A stretch of 8,356 nucleotides of DNA from JADYZU01 sp964443055 (GTDB taxonomy: Bacteria; Pseudomonadota; Alphaproteobacteria; Rhodobacterales; Rhodobacteraceae): the NCBI GenBank assembly GCA_964443055.1, contig CAYUBT010000116.1, positions 1 through 8,356 on the forward strand. The letters run 5' to 3'. Shown here piece by piece: positions 1-6,091 of this stretch. The translations under genes were made by a program, and so were the position numbers. Numbering within the stretch: position 1 is the first letter of the stretch; each line of letters starts with the position of its first letter. The notes beneath the pieces are model-generated. The model was given only the letters and a program-made list of their open reading frames with translations. It had not been told where the DNA came from and did no database searches.

Positions 1-33
1 GCCCCCGAGGCGACTCCACCCGCGAATCTTCAT
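1..33 (-). CDS. N-terminal 11 codons of a minus-strand gene, possibly bamA
   Basis: An ATG at 31-33 (minus strand) opens a frame reading MKIRGWSRLGG that leaves the window at its left edge. A G-rich ribosome-binding stretch (GGGGGGA) lies 3 nt upstream, and a good promoter lies about 40 nt further up. The basic residues at the start would suit a signal peptide. In Rhodobacteraceae and many other proteobacteria the outer-membrane assembly gene bamA follows rseP in this direction, so bamA is the expectation from gene order. Eleven residues are too few to recognise the family, so that identity is inference only. Confidence 0.4.
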   Translation of the reverse strand, partial: MKIRGWSRLGG

Positions 34-71
34 CCGTCCCCCCGTCAGCCCTGCCGGCAGCTTGCTTTCCG

Positions 72-100
72 TGACTAGCCGCAAGGTCCGGCCTTGTCAA
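72..100 (-). promoter_or_regulatory. sigma-70-type promoter for the gene leaving the left edge
   Basis: Read on the minus strand, a perfect -35 hexamer TTGACA (95-100) is followed after exactly 17 nt by TAGTCA (72-77) as a weaker -10. Transcription would begin near 65, giving a leader of about 32 nt before the ATG at 33. It sits just downstream of a terminator, which fits a fresh transcription unit. The -35 and spacing are strong; the -10 matches the consensus poorly. Confidence 0.55.
82..96. promoter_or_regulatory. operator-like dyad inside the promoter spacer
   Basis: CAAGG (82-86) and CCTTG (92-96) form a perfect inverted repeat around a 5-nt centre. It lies almost wholly in the spacer between the -35 and -10 hexamers and touches the -35. 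That is where repressors, and activators that remodel the spacer, often bind. A dyad of 5+5 bases can occur by chance in GC-rich DNA, so the assignment is tentative and no regulator is implied. Confidence 0.25.
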
Positions 101-113
101 AAACTGTCGGGCG

Positions 114-133
114 AAAACCGCCGGAAACGGCGG
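114..133 (-). terminator. rho-independent terminator
   Basis: On the minus strand CCGCCG-TTTC-CGGCGG (133 to 118) folds into a perfect 6-bp GC stem with a tetraloop and is followed at once by TTTT (117-114). It lies 25 nt beyond the stop codon of the 46-codon ORF and a little over 360 nt beyond the rseP stop. It would end transcripts of the small ORF and any read-through from the long operon before the next promoter. The T-run is short, so termination may be incomplete. Confidence 0.65.
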
Positions 134-158
134 GGACTCGTCATGAGATCATCGGCGA

Positions 159-299
159 TCAGGAGAAGAGATAACGCCCGGCCTCGGCCCCGAACCAGAG
201 CGCCAGCGTGATGGTCGCGCCATAGAGAATCCGGTCACGATTGAGGCTGAATGCGAGCCGCAATCCACGGGCGGGGCGGACAAAGGTTGCTGCGGTCAT
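159..299 (-). CDS. small hypothetical protein, 46 aa, probable single membrane segment
   Basis: This frame starts at ATG (297-299) and ends at TGA (159-161). A GAGG ribosome-binding site lies 7 nt upstream of the ATG. The protein begins MTAATFVRPARGLRLAFSLN, rich in arginine, then has a hydrophobic stretch at about residues 24-38 (ILYGATITLALWFGA) and ends AGRYLFS. That pattern suits a one-pass inner-membrane miniprotein with an arginine-rich cytoplasmic N-terminus. It lies 197 nt after rseP on the same strand, with a rho-independent terminator 25 nt after its stop, so it looks like a complete short transcription unit or the tail of the operon. I do not recognise a family, and short ORFs arise by chance in GC-rich DNA. 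The start site, terminator and membrane-like composition together make it more likely real than not. Confidence 0.5.
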   Translation of the reverse strand: MTAATFVRPARGLRLAFSLNRDRILYGATITLALWFGAEAGRYLFS

Positions 300-399
300 G
301 ACACGGCCTCAGGAGATTCCTGTTGCCTGTATGACAAAGGATTGCGGCGGAATCGTGGCCGGGTGGCCCTGCCGCATGGTCATCGCGGGGGGCCCCTTT

Positions 400-479
400 C
401 GTCATTTCGGGCGCAGCGAAGCAACCCGGTCCCCACGTCTCTGGTTTGCTGCGTCGGCTATCGCCTCCTCGCAATGATG
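400..479 (-). repeat. palindromic intergenic repeat, copy A (decayed)
   Basis: This 80-nt element is a diverged, oppositely oriented copy of the one at 7911-7987. Aligned by hand on the minus strand, about 64 of 77 shared positions agree, with 3 gap positions. Its ends are CATCATTGCGAGG and CGAAATGACG, so the outer arms no longer pair perfectly. The core GACGTGG-GAC is kept at the centre. It starts 17 nt after the rseP stop, within the 197-nt gap before the 46-codon ORF. Elements built on CGTCATTGCGAG half-units recur between genes in many bacteria and are non-autonomous. There is no T-run on either side, so it is not an intrinsic terminator. Confidence 0.75.
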
Positions 480-496
480 GTTGGCGAACAGGGGGA

Positions 497-1819
497 TCAG
501 CGGCAGAAGATCACGTCGTTCAGAATCGCGAATCCCATCACCGTGAGCAGCACCGCCAGCCCCAGGGACATGAGAATCCGTAGCGCTGTCGGCCCCGGCG
601 GGTTGCCGGTGATCGCCTCCCAGGCGTGAAAGACCAGATGGCCGCCGTCGAGCACCGGGATCGGGAACAGGTTCAGAAGGCCGATGGCCGCCGACAGCAC
701 GCCGAGGAACCACAGGAAGGACGTGGTGCCTTGGGCCGCCATCGCGCCCGAGGCTTCGGCGATGCCCACCGGCCCCGAGAGATTGCAGGTCGAGATCGCG
801 CCGGTGACGATATGCCAGAGCGCCGAGACCGAGGAGACGGTGATATAGCGGATCTGCGAGAGGGCCCCGCCCGCAGCCTCGCCGAGGCCCGGCGTCATCA
901 GCACCGGCTCGAAGGCCGGCCCCTGGACGATGCCCAGAAGCCAGCGGGTCTCGAATCCGCCGTCGGCCAGCGGCAGGTCCTGGCGTTTGGGGGCGATGAC
1001 GAGATTCAGTTCCTCTCCACCGCGCCATAAAAGGACGGGCAGCGAACGGCCGTCGGACATCGAGACGATCTCTATGATATGGGCGAAATTCATCACCCTC
1101 TCGCCATCGACGGCGAGGATGACATCGCCCGGCCGCACCCCGGCGTCGGCGGCGGGCGAGTTCACGTTGACCGATCCCACCACGGGCAGACGTGGATTGG
1201 GCCCGTCGATCTGCAGCCCCGCCCCGTCCCTGCGCACCTCATAGGGGACAAGCGCGGTATTCGCCTCGACCTCGGGAAGGAGCGGGTTGTCCACGGAATG
1301 GCCGTCGATGGCGATAATCTCGTCCCCCGGCAGGAGCGCTCCCGCGATCCCCTCGGGCAGCGGCACGAGGCGGTCGACCGTCAGCGGCTCGCGCGGCGTG
1401 CCGGTGGTCAGGATCACGCCCGCAAAGATGAGGAAGGCGAGGATGAAGTTGAAGGCGGGCCCGGCCACGACCGTTGCAGCCCGCGCCCAGAGCGGAGCAC
1501 CGAGCATCGTCTGGCGCTGCCGTGCCGGGTCGACTGTTCCGTCCGATCCGACCGAGGCCGCATTGGCGTCGCCCAGAAACTTCACATAGCCGCCGAATGG
1601 CAGAGCCGCGACCTGCCAGCGCGTGCCGTGACGGTCGATCCGGCTGAAGAGCACCGGCCCGAAACCCAGGGAGAACACCTCGGCCTTGATGCCCGTCCAG
1701 CGGCCGACGATGTAATGGCCGTATTCATGCACCGCGACGATGATCGACAGGGCGACGACGAAGGCTGCCAGGGTAAAGGCGAGATTGCCGAACGAAGGCA
1801 GGATCTGGCTCAGACTCAC
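497..1819 (-). CDS. rseP: RseP-family site-2 intramembrane zinc metalloprotease
   Basis: This 440-residue protein has the expected length and layout for the family. The zinc motif HEYGH (31-35) lies in the first membrane segment (about 12-35), and a second hydrophobic region covers about 108-138. Two periplasmic PDZ-like domains follow: a degenerate one at about 150-205 and a clear one at about 213-255 (SPAADAGVRPGDVILAVDG). The third zinc ligand is Asp391 in NLFPIPVLDGGH, followed by a last membrane segment at about 411-433. In characterised bacteria RseP cuts anti-sigma factors within the membrane during envelope stress and clears signal-peptide remnants; its substrate here is unknown. The start is GTG (1817-1819), 3 nt after the dxr stop. 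Its ribosome-binding site is weak (GGA about 10 nt upstream), so translation is probably coupled to dxr. It is the last of the tightly spaced operon genes. Confidence 0.96.
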   Translation of the reverse strand: MSLSQILPSFGNLAFTLAAFVVALSIIVAVHEYGHYIVGRWTGIKAEVFSLGFGPVLFSRIDRHGTRWQVAALPFGGYVKFLGDANAASVGSDGTVDPARQRQTMLGAPLWARAATVVAGPAFNFILAFLIFAGVILTTGTPREPLTVDRLVPLPEGIAGALLPGDEIIAIDGHSVDNPLLPEVEANTALVPYEVRRDGAGLQIDGPNPRLPVVGSVNVNSPAADAGVRPGDVILAVDGERVMNFAHIIEIVSMSDGRSLPVLLWRGGEELNLVIAPKRQDLPLADGGFETRWLLGIVQGPAFEPVLMTPGLGEAAGGALSQIRYITVSSVSALWHIVTGAISTCNLSGPVGIAEASGAMAAQGTTSFLWFLGVLSAAIGLLNLFPIPVLDGGHLVFHAWEAITGNPPGPTALRILMSLGLAVLLTVMGFAILNDVIFCR

Positions 1820-1822
1820 AAT

Positions 1823-2992
1823 TCAATCCAATTCACTGATGACTTCATTTGCCCGGACGCGGGCGAGGCGATCTGCCGCAAGCACGTCATCGAGGGACAT
1901 TGCGGCTCCCTCCGGCCCGGTTTCAGGCGAGATTCTGTCCATCACCCGCCCGACCACAACCGACATTGCCGTGAAACCGATCCGCCCGGCGATGAAGGCG
2001 TCGAGCGCGGCCTCTTTCGCGGCGTTGAAAGCGGCCCCGGCGAGCCCGCCCTGTTCCATGACGCCACGCGCAAGGGCAAGCGCCGGATAGCGTGCGGGGT
2101 CGGGGGCGCGGAAGGTGAGCTGGCCGATGCGGGCAAGGTCGAGCCGTTCGACCGGCAGCGGACGGCGCATGGGCCAGTTGAGCGCATAGCCGATGGCGTG
2201 GCGCATGTCCGGCGGCCCGACATGCGCCATCAGCGCACCGTCATGGAACCCGACGAGCGCATGGATCAGGCTTTGCGGATGGACCACGACCTCGATCCGC
2301 GCTGGGGCGAGGGCGAAGAACTGCTGCGCCTCGATCATCTCGAGCGCCTTGTTGAACATCGAGGCCGAATCGATGGTGATCCGCTGTCCCATGGCCCAGT
2401 TGGGATGGGTCGAGGCCTCGGCCACCGTGGCGCGACCGAGCCGGTCGAGCGGCCAGTCGCGGAATGCACCGCCCGATGCGGTGATGATCACGCGTTCGAC
2501 CGCGGCGATATCCTCGGCGGCGAGCGCCTGAAAGATGGCCGAATGCTCGCTGTCCACCGGCAGGATACGCGCGCCGTGGCGGCGTGCGGTCTCCATCACC
2601 AGCGGGCCCGCGCAGACGAGGCTCTCCTTGTTGGCAAGTGCCAGCGCACCGCCGCGCTCCAGGACGGCAAGACCGGGCAGGAGCCCCGCTGCGCCGACGA
2701 TGGCGGAGACGGTAAGATCCGCCGGGCGGGCGGCGGCCTCGCGCAGCGCCGCGGGCCCCGCGGCGGCAGTGACGCCGCTGCCGGTCAGGGCCTCTTTCAG
2801 GGCAGGATAGAGCGCGGGATCGGCGGTCACGGCGACGCCCGCGCCCAGGCGGCGGGCGTCCTGCGCCAGACGCGCGATGTTCTGCCCGCCGGTCAGCGCC
2901 TCGATCCGCCAGCGCGCGGGCTCGCGCGCGATGAGGTCGATCGTGCTCTGGCCGATGGAGCCGGTCGCACCAAGAATCGTCAGGGATTTCAC
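1823..2992 (-). CDS. dxr: 1-deoxy-D-xylulose-5-phosphate reductoisomerase
   Basis: Dxr converts 1-deoxyxylulose 5-phosphate to 2-C-methylerythritol 4-phosphate with NADPH and a divalent metal; it is the committed step of the cytosolic MEP isoprenoid pathway. From the chosen GTG start the protein is 389 residues, normal for the family. Visible motifs are the NADPH loop GATGSIG (8-14), NKES (121-124), metal ligands Asp147 and Glu149 in PVDSEHS, the flexible active-site loop HPNWAMG (196-202), and IDSASMFNK with Glu218 (207-218). The frame stays open upstream to 3088, but that stretch lies inside cdsA and shows no homology. GTG at 2990-2992 gives the usual short lead-in to the Rossmann fold and sits 7 nt after the cdsA stop, with GGGG just upstream. 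Its product feeds UppS, encoded two genes earlier. Confidence 0.96.
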   Translation of the reverse strand: MKSLTILGATGSIGQSTIDLIAREPARWRIEALTGGQNIARLAQDARRLGAGVAVTADPALYPALKEALTGSGVTAAAGPAALREAAARPADLTVSAIVGAAGLLPGLAVLERGGALALANKESLVCAGPLVMETARRHGARILPVDSEHSAIFQALAAEDIAAVERVIITASGGAFRDWPLDRLGRATVAEASTHPNWAMGQRITIDSASMFNKALEMIEAQQFFALAPARIEVVVHPQSLIHALVGFHDGALMAHVGPPDMRHAIGYALNWPMRRPLPVERLDLARIGQLTFRAPDPARYPALALARGVMEQGGLAGAAFNAAKEAALDAFIAGRIGFTAMSVVVGRVMDRISPETGPEGAAMSLDDVLAADRLARVRANEVISELD

Positions 2993-2999
2993 GACGGTT

Positions 3000-3836
3000 T
3001 CACCCCGGCCAGCCCGAGGCCAGCCGTACCAGCAGAACGAAAAGGGCGGCGCCCAGAAGCGCGTCGAACCTGTCCCAGACACCGCCATGCCCGGGGATCA
3101 GTGCCGAGGCGTCCTTGACCCCCGCGCGCCGCTTCAGGGCGCTTTCGGCGATATCGCCGAACTGCCCGGCGATGGCGGCGAGAATCGAAAGCGCCACGAA
3201 GCCGGACCCCTGTCCCAGCGGCGCGGCAAAGGCGATTCCGACCAGCGCCGCGCCGATCCAGCCTGCGAGGGTGCCGGACCAGGTCTTCTTCGGGCTCATG
3301 CGCGGCCAGAACTTCGGGCCACCAAGGATGCGACCGGCGAAATAGCCCGCGACATCGCTGACGACGACGACGGCCACGAGCCAGAGAAGCAGGAGCATGC
3401 CGCCCCCTTCCCGCAGGGAGACGAGCCCCCAGGAGGCCAGAGGAATCACGAGCGCGAACAGGGTGAGGAGCAGGCGGCTGCCACGCTCGCCCACGGGCAC
3501 GAACAGCGCGGCGAGGGCGGGCAGGAACAGGAGCGCCATATCCGGGGCGATGCGATGCGGGACGGCGGCCACGGCGGCCGTGCCCAATGCGGCCAGAAGG
3601 ACACCCGCCTGCCCTGCCGTGCCCGGCGTGCTGACGGAAGCGGCATGCCCGTCGCGTGCCTGCAGCAGGCCCGACAATTCCCACAGCACCAGCCCGCAGG
3701 AGAGCGCTGCCAGTGTCGCGAACCACGCGCCCCCGGCCATGATCGCCGCGACCCCGAGCGCCAGGAGCACAAGTCCCGAGCCGAGACGCGGCCCGAGATC
3801 GGCCCAGCGGCCGCTGTCACCTGTCCCGGACATCAT
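3000..3836 (-). CDS. cdsA: phosphatidate cytidylyltransferase (CDP-diglyceride synthase)
   Basis: CdsA makes CDP-diacylglycerol from phosphatidic acid and CTP at the inner membrane, the branch point for bacterial phospholipids. The 278-residue protein is almost wholly hydrophobic, with about eight membrane segments. It carries the full family signature at 232-258: Ser232, KR at 235-236, Lys241-Asp242, PGHGG (248-252), then DRFD (255-258). Upstream lie Asp161 (SDVAGYFAGR) and SPKKTWSG (181-188), also typical. Two ATG codons occur in tandem (3834-3836 and 3831-3833). GAGG, which overlaps the uppS stop, lies 3 nt from the first and 6 nt from the second, so the second may be the one used, shortening the protein by one residue. 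Only 5 nt separate it from uppS and 7 nt from dxr, which implies translational coupling. Confidence 0.95.
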   Translation of the reverse strand: MMSGTGDSGRWADLGPRLGSGLVLLALGVAAIMAGGAWFATLAALSCGLVLWELSGLLQARDGHAASVSTPGTAGQAGVLLAALGTAAVAAVPHRIAPDMALLFLPALAALFVPVGERGSRLLLTLFALVIPLASWGLVSLREGGGMLLLLWLVAVVVVSDVAGYFAGRILGGPKFWPRMSPKKTWSGTLAGWIGAALVGIAFAAPLGQGSGFVALSILAAIAGQFGDIAESALKRRAGVKDASALIPGHGGVWDRFDALLGAALFVLLVRLASGWPG

Positions 3837-3841
3837 CCGCC

Positions 3842-4576
3842 TCAGGCCCGGACCGCGCCGAAACGACGGTCTCGCAGGGCGTAGGCCCGGGTGATCCGCC
3901 CGAATTCGGCTGCGGTGAAATCGGGCCAGAGTGTATCGACGAATTCATATTCGGCATAAGCCGACTGCCAGAGCAGGAAATTGGAAATCCGCGCCTCGCC
4001 CGAGGTGCGGATCACGAGATCGGGATCGGGCAGGACATGGGTGTCGAGAAAGCGCGCGAGCGTTTCGGCATCCACATCGCGATGGGACAGACGCCCGACC
4101 TCGACCTCGAACGCGAGGCGGCGGGCGGCGCGGGTCACCTCGTCCCGGCCGCCGTAATTCAGGGCGATGGTGAGATGCACGCTATCGTTATGGGCGGTCA
4201 GGAGTTCGAGTTCGTCCATCAGCGCGACAAGCTTTTCATCCAGGCGGATGCGGTCGCCGATGAAACGGACGCGCACGCCGTTGTCGACCAGATTCTGTGC
4301 CTCGCGCGCGATGTAGCGGCGAAAGAGCGTCATGAGCCCCGCGACCTCGGCCTGGGTGCGTTTCCAGTTCTCGGTCGAGAAGGCGAAGATCGTGAGATAT
4401 TTCACGCCGAGCGTCGGACAGGCTTCCACGATCTCGCGCACGCGCCGCGCGCCTGCATGATGGCCGAAGAGGCGGGGGCGGCCACGCAACTGTGCCCAGC
4501 GGCCGTTGCCGTCCATGATGATTGCCACATGCCCCGGGCCGCTGCCCGTCCGTGGCCCTGTCTGCCCGTCCGCCAT
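3842..4576 (-). CDS. uppS: (2Z,6E)-polyprenyl diphosphate synthase (undecaprenyl diphosphate synthase)
   Basis: UppS adds isopentenyl units in cis to farnesyl diphosphate, giving the C55 carrier lipid for peptidoglycan and other envelope polymers. The 244-residue protein shows the cis-prenyltransferase motifs in order: HVAIIMDGNGRWA (16-28) with catalytic Asp22, GHHAG (38-42), AFSTENWKR (65-73), NYGGRDE (140-146), and DLVIRTSGEARISNF (186-200), followed by Glu209 in AYAEYEF. The frame is open upstream to 4783, but that part overlaps frr and resembles no UppS. ATG at 4574-4576 gives the normal short lead into the first motif. Its AAGGGGG site lies a few bases upstream and overlaps the frr stop. 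The gaps are 10 nt to frr and 5 nt to cdsA. Confidence 0.96.
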   Translation of the reverse strand: MADGQTGPRTGSGPGHVAIIMDGNGRWAQLRGRPRLFGHHAGARRVREIVEACPTLGVKYLTIFAFSTENWKRTQAEVAGLMTLFRRYIAREAQNLVDNGVRVRFIGDRIRLDEKLVALMDELELLTAHNDSVHLTIALNYGGRDEVTRAARRLAFEVEVGRLSHRDVDAETLARFLDTHVLPDPDLVIRTSGEARISNFLLWQSAYAEYEFVDTLWPDFTAAEFGRITRAYALRDRRFGAVRA

Positions 4577-4586
4577 TCGCCCCCCT

Positions 4587-5150
4587 TCAGACCTGCATGA
4601 TCTCGGCCTGTTTGTGTTCAAGCGCCTCGTCGATCCGGCCGATATAGGTATCGGTGAGTTCCTGGACCTCGCCTTCCCAGAATTTCGCGTCATCTTCCGA
4701 GAGACCGTCGGCCTTGGCCTTCTTGACCTGGTCCATCCCGTCGCGGCGCAGGTTGCGGATCGCGACGCGCGCCTGTTCGGCATAGGTACCCGCGACCTTG
4801 GTAAGTTCGCGGCGACGCTCCTCGTTCAGTTCGGGAATGGGGAGCATGATGATCGTGCCGTTGGTCTGCGGATTGATGCCGAGGCCCGATTCGCGGATCG
4901 CCTTCTCGACCTTGCCGACCATGGAACGATCCCAGACATTGACCGTGACCATCCGCGGCTCGGGCACGTTGACGGTACCGAGCTGGTTGATGGGCGTCAT
5001 CTGGCCATAGGCCTCGACCATGATGGGTTCGAGCATCGCGCCCGAGGCGCGGCCGGTACGCAAACTGGCGAATTCCGTGCGCAGGTTGGCGATCGCCCCC
5101 TCCATCCGGCGGGTCAGATCGTCGGAATCGATTTCGAATTCATCAGACAT
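4587..5150 (-). CDS. frr: ribosome recycling factor
   Basis: Frr, with EF-G, splits the post-termination ribosome in the cytoplasm. The protein is 187 residues, matching the family's usual length of about 185. Visible signatures are LRTGRAS (30-36), IRESGLGINPQTNG (85-98), IIMLPIPELNEERR (100-113), and the arginine-rich RNA-contacting helix IRNLRRDGMDQVKKAK (131-146) that contains Arg132. A strong AGGAGG sits 13 nt before the ATG, rather far; a nearer AAAGG lies 3 nt before it. No other in-frame start is available just upstream. The 107-nt gap to pyrH could hold its own promoter or processing site. Downstream it abuts uppS, whose ribosome-binding site overlaps the frr stop codon. Confidence 0.97.
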   Translation of the reverse strand: MSDEFEIDSDDLTRRMEGAIANLRTEFASLRTGRASGAMLEPIMVEAYGQMTPINQLGTVNVPEPRMVTVNVWDRSMVGKVEKAIRESGLGINPQTNGTIIMLPIPELNEERRRELTKVAGTYAEQARVAIRNLRRDGMDQVKKAKADGLSEDDAKFWEGEVQELTDTYIGRIDEALEHKQAEIMQV

Positions 5151-5257
5151 GGACCTTTTGTTTCCTCCTGCCCTTCCGTCCGGCGCGGCCGGGCAGCACC
5201 CCGCTCGCGCGTTGTCTATAGCCGGAAGGTTAACAAAGTGTATAGATCGAACGCCGT
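5151..5257 (-). other. pyrH-frr intergenic spacer with AT-rich island
   Basis: This 107-nt spacer is the only sizeable gap in the operon. It contains an AT-rich patch bounded by TCTATA (5215-5220) and TATAGA (5241-5246), which are inverted copies 20 nt apart, with GTTAAC (5229-5234) near the centre. On the minus strand TATAGA would serve as a fair -10 for frr, but no acceptable -35 lies 16-18 nt upstream of it. Nearer to frr there is a short GC-rich hairpin (CCGGC-GCG-GCCGG on the plus strand) with no T-run on the minus strand, so it is not a terminator. The AGGAGG site of frr is at 5164-5169. An internal promoter is possible but unproven. Confidence 0.3.
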
Positions 5258-6010
5258 TCAGGCCGCCACAACTTCGGCGCCGACAGTGGTATAGGCCCCC
5301 TTTCCGGCAAGAATGCCGCGAAAGCCGCCCGGTTCGTCAAGCGAGAAGACGATGATCGGCAGGCCGTTGTCGCGGGCGAGGGCGATGGCGGTGGCGTCCA
5401 TGACGCCCAGGTTGCGCTCGAGGCATTCCTCATAGCTCACGCGGTCGTAGCGTTTCGCATCGGGAAACTTGCGCGGATCCCGGTCATAGACACCATCGAC
5501 CTTGGTGCCCTTGAACACCACTTCGCAGCCCATTTCGCTGGCGCGCAATGTCGCGGCGGTGTCAGTCGTGAAATAGGGGTTGCCGGTGCCCGCCGCGAAG
5601 ATGCACACGCGCTTCTTCTCGAGATGCCGCACCGCGCGGCGGCGGATGTAGGGTTCGCAGACCTGGTCCATCGGGATGGCCGAGATGACCCGGGTGAAGA
5701 CCCCCATCCCCTCGAGCGCCGACTGCATCGCCAGCGCATTCATCACTGTGGCGAGCATCCCCATGTAATCCGCCGTCGTCCGCTCCATCCCCTGGGCCGA
5801 GCCCTGCAGCCCGCGGAAGATGTTGCCGCCACCGATCACCATGCAGATCTCGACGCCGAGGTCATGAACCGACTTCACCTCGGCGGCGATGCGTCCGACG
5901 GTGCGCGGATCGAGGCCATAGCCCTGCTCGCCCATCAGCGCCTCGCCCGAGATCTTGAGCATGACGCGGCGAAAGGCCGTCGCCGGCTCCCCTTCGGTTG
6001 CTGACCCCAT
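5258..6010 (-). CDS. pyrH: UMP kinase (uridylate kinase)
   Basis: PyrH phosphorylates UMP to UDP with ATP; it is a cytosolic homohexamer of the amino-acid-kinase fold, usually activated by GTP and inhibited by UTP. The 250-residue protein shows KISGEALMG (19-27), VIGGGNIFRG (58-67), GTGNPYFTTDTAA (141-153) with the UMP-binding Thr/Asp cluster, KGTKVDGVYDRDP (167-179) at the ATP site, and MDATAIALARDN (204-215). The chosen ATG (6008-6010) has GAGAGGAA about 6 nt upstream and adds roughly 10 residues before the conserved core; the inner Met17 has no comparable site. It heads the minus-strand operon and diverges from miaA across 81 nt. In many bacteria pyrH follows rpsB and tsf; here they are not upstream on this strand, so pyrH must have its own promoter. 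Confidence 0.97.
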   Translation of the reverse strand: MGSATEGEPATAFRRVMLKISGEALMGEQGYGLDPRTVGRIAAEVKSVHDLGVEICMVIGGGNIFRGLQGSAQGMERTTADYMGMLATVMNALAMQSALEGMGVFTRVISAIPMDQVCEPYIRRRAVRHLEKKRVCIFAAGTGNPYFTTDTAATLRASEMGCEVVFKGTKVDGVYDRDPRKFPDAKRYDRVSYEECLERNLGVMDATAIALARDNGLPIIVFSLDEPGGFRGILAGKGAYTTVGAEVVAA

Positions 6011-6030
6011 GACACGTTCCTCTCACCCGC

Positions 6031-6060
6031 TTGCCGACGGGCGGATGAATGTCCGAAAAT
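6031..6060 (+). promoter_or_regulatory. candidate promoter for miaA
   Basis: On the plus strand TTGCCG (6031-6036) and GAAAAT (6055-6060) stand 18 nt apart, each matching four of six consensus bases. The start of transcription would be near 6067, giving a leader of about 25 nt before the GTG at 6092. It overlaps the candidate promoter for pyrH on the other strand. Evidence is moderate at best, but miaA needs a promoter in this 81-nt gap unless it is read from within pyrH. Confidence 0.3.
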
Positions 6061-6074
6061 GGCCGCGGTGACAA
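6046..6074 (-). promoter_or_regulatory. candidate promoter for the pyrH-to-rseP operon
   Basis: On the minus strand TTGTCA (6069-6074) matches the -35 consensus at five of six bases. After 17 nt comes CATTCA (6046-6051), a poor -10. Transcription would start near 6039, about 28 nt before the pyrH ATG. As the only clear -35 in the 81-nt divergent gap it is the best candidate for driving the six-gene operon. Confidence 0.4.
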
Positions 6075-6091
6075 TGGCCGAGGCTTGAGGC

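Noticed and set aside
332..337. TTGTCA on the minus strand as a -35 for the 46-codon ORF
   Set aside because: A -10 at normal spacing would fall on the ribosome-binding site, leaving almost no leader, and the hexamer there (TCCTGA) does not resemble a -10.
402..1028. A 208-codon minus-strand frame overlapping the end of rseP
   Set aside because: It is out of frame with rseP, starts inside it, runs through the palindromic repeat and reads as Arg/Gly/His-rich noise.
2993..3088. Upstream start for Dxr within cdsA
   Set aside because: It would add 32 residues unlike any Dxr and bury the start inside cdsA; the GTG at 2990-2992 places the nucleotide-binding motif at the usual distance from the N-terminus.
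1079..3118. A 679-codon plus-strand open frame antisense to rseP and dxr
   Set aside because: It covers two well-supported genes on the opposite strand and its translation is low-complexity, rich in Arg, Gly, Asp and His with no domain I recognise. Long antisense frames are expected when codon third positions are GC-rich.
2877..3884. A 335-codon plus-strand open frame antisense to cdsA
   Set aside because: It is the mirror of cdsA, which has a perfect family signature. The translation is a Gln/Arg/Gly-rich mixture typical of shadow frames.
4577..4783. N-terminal extension of UppS by 69 codons
   Set aside because: The extra part lies entirely within frr, is Arg/Ser-rich without homology, and the internal ATG at 4574-4576 has a good ribosome-binding site and gives the normal family length.
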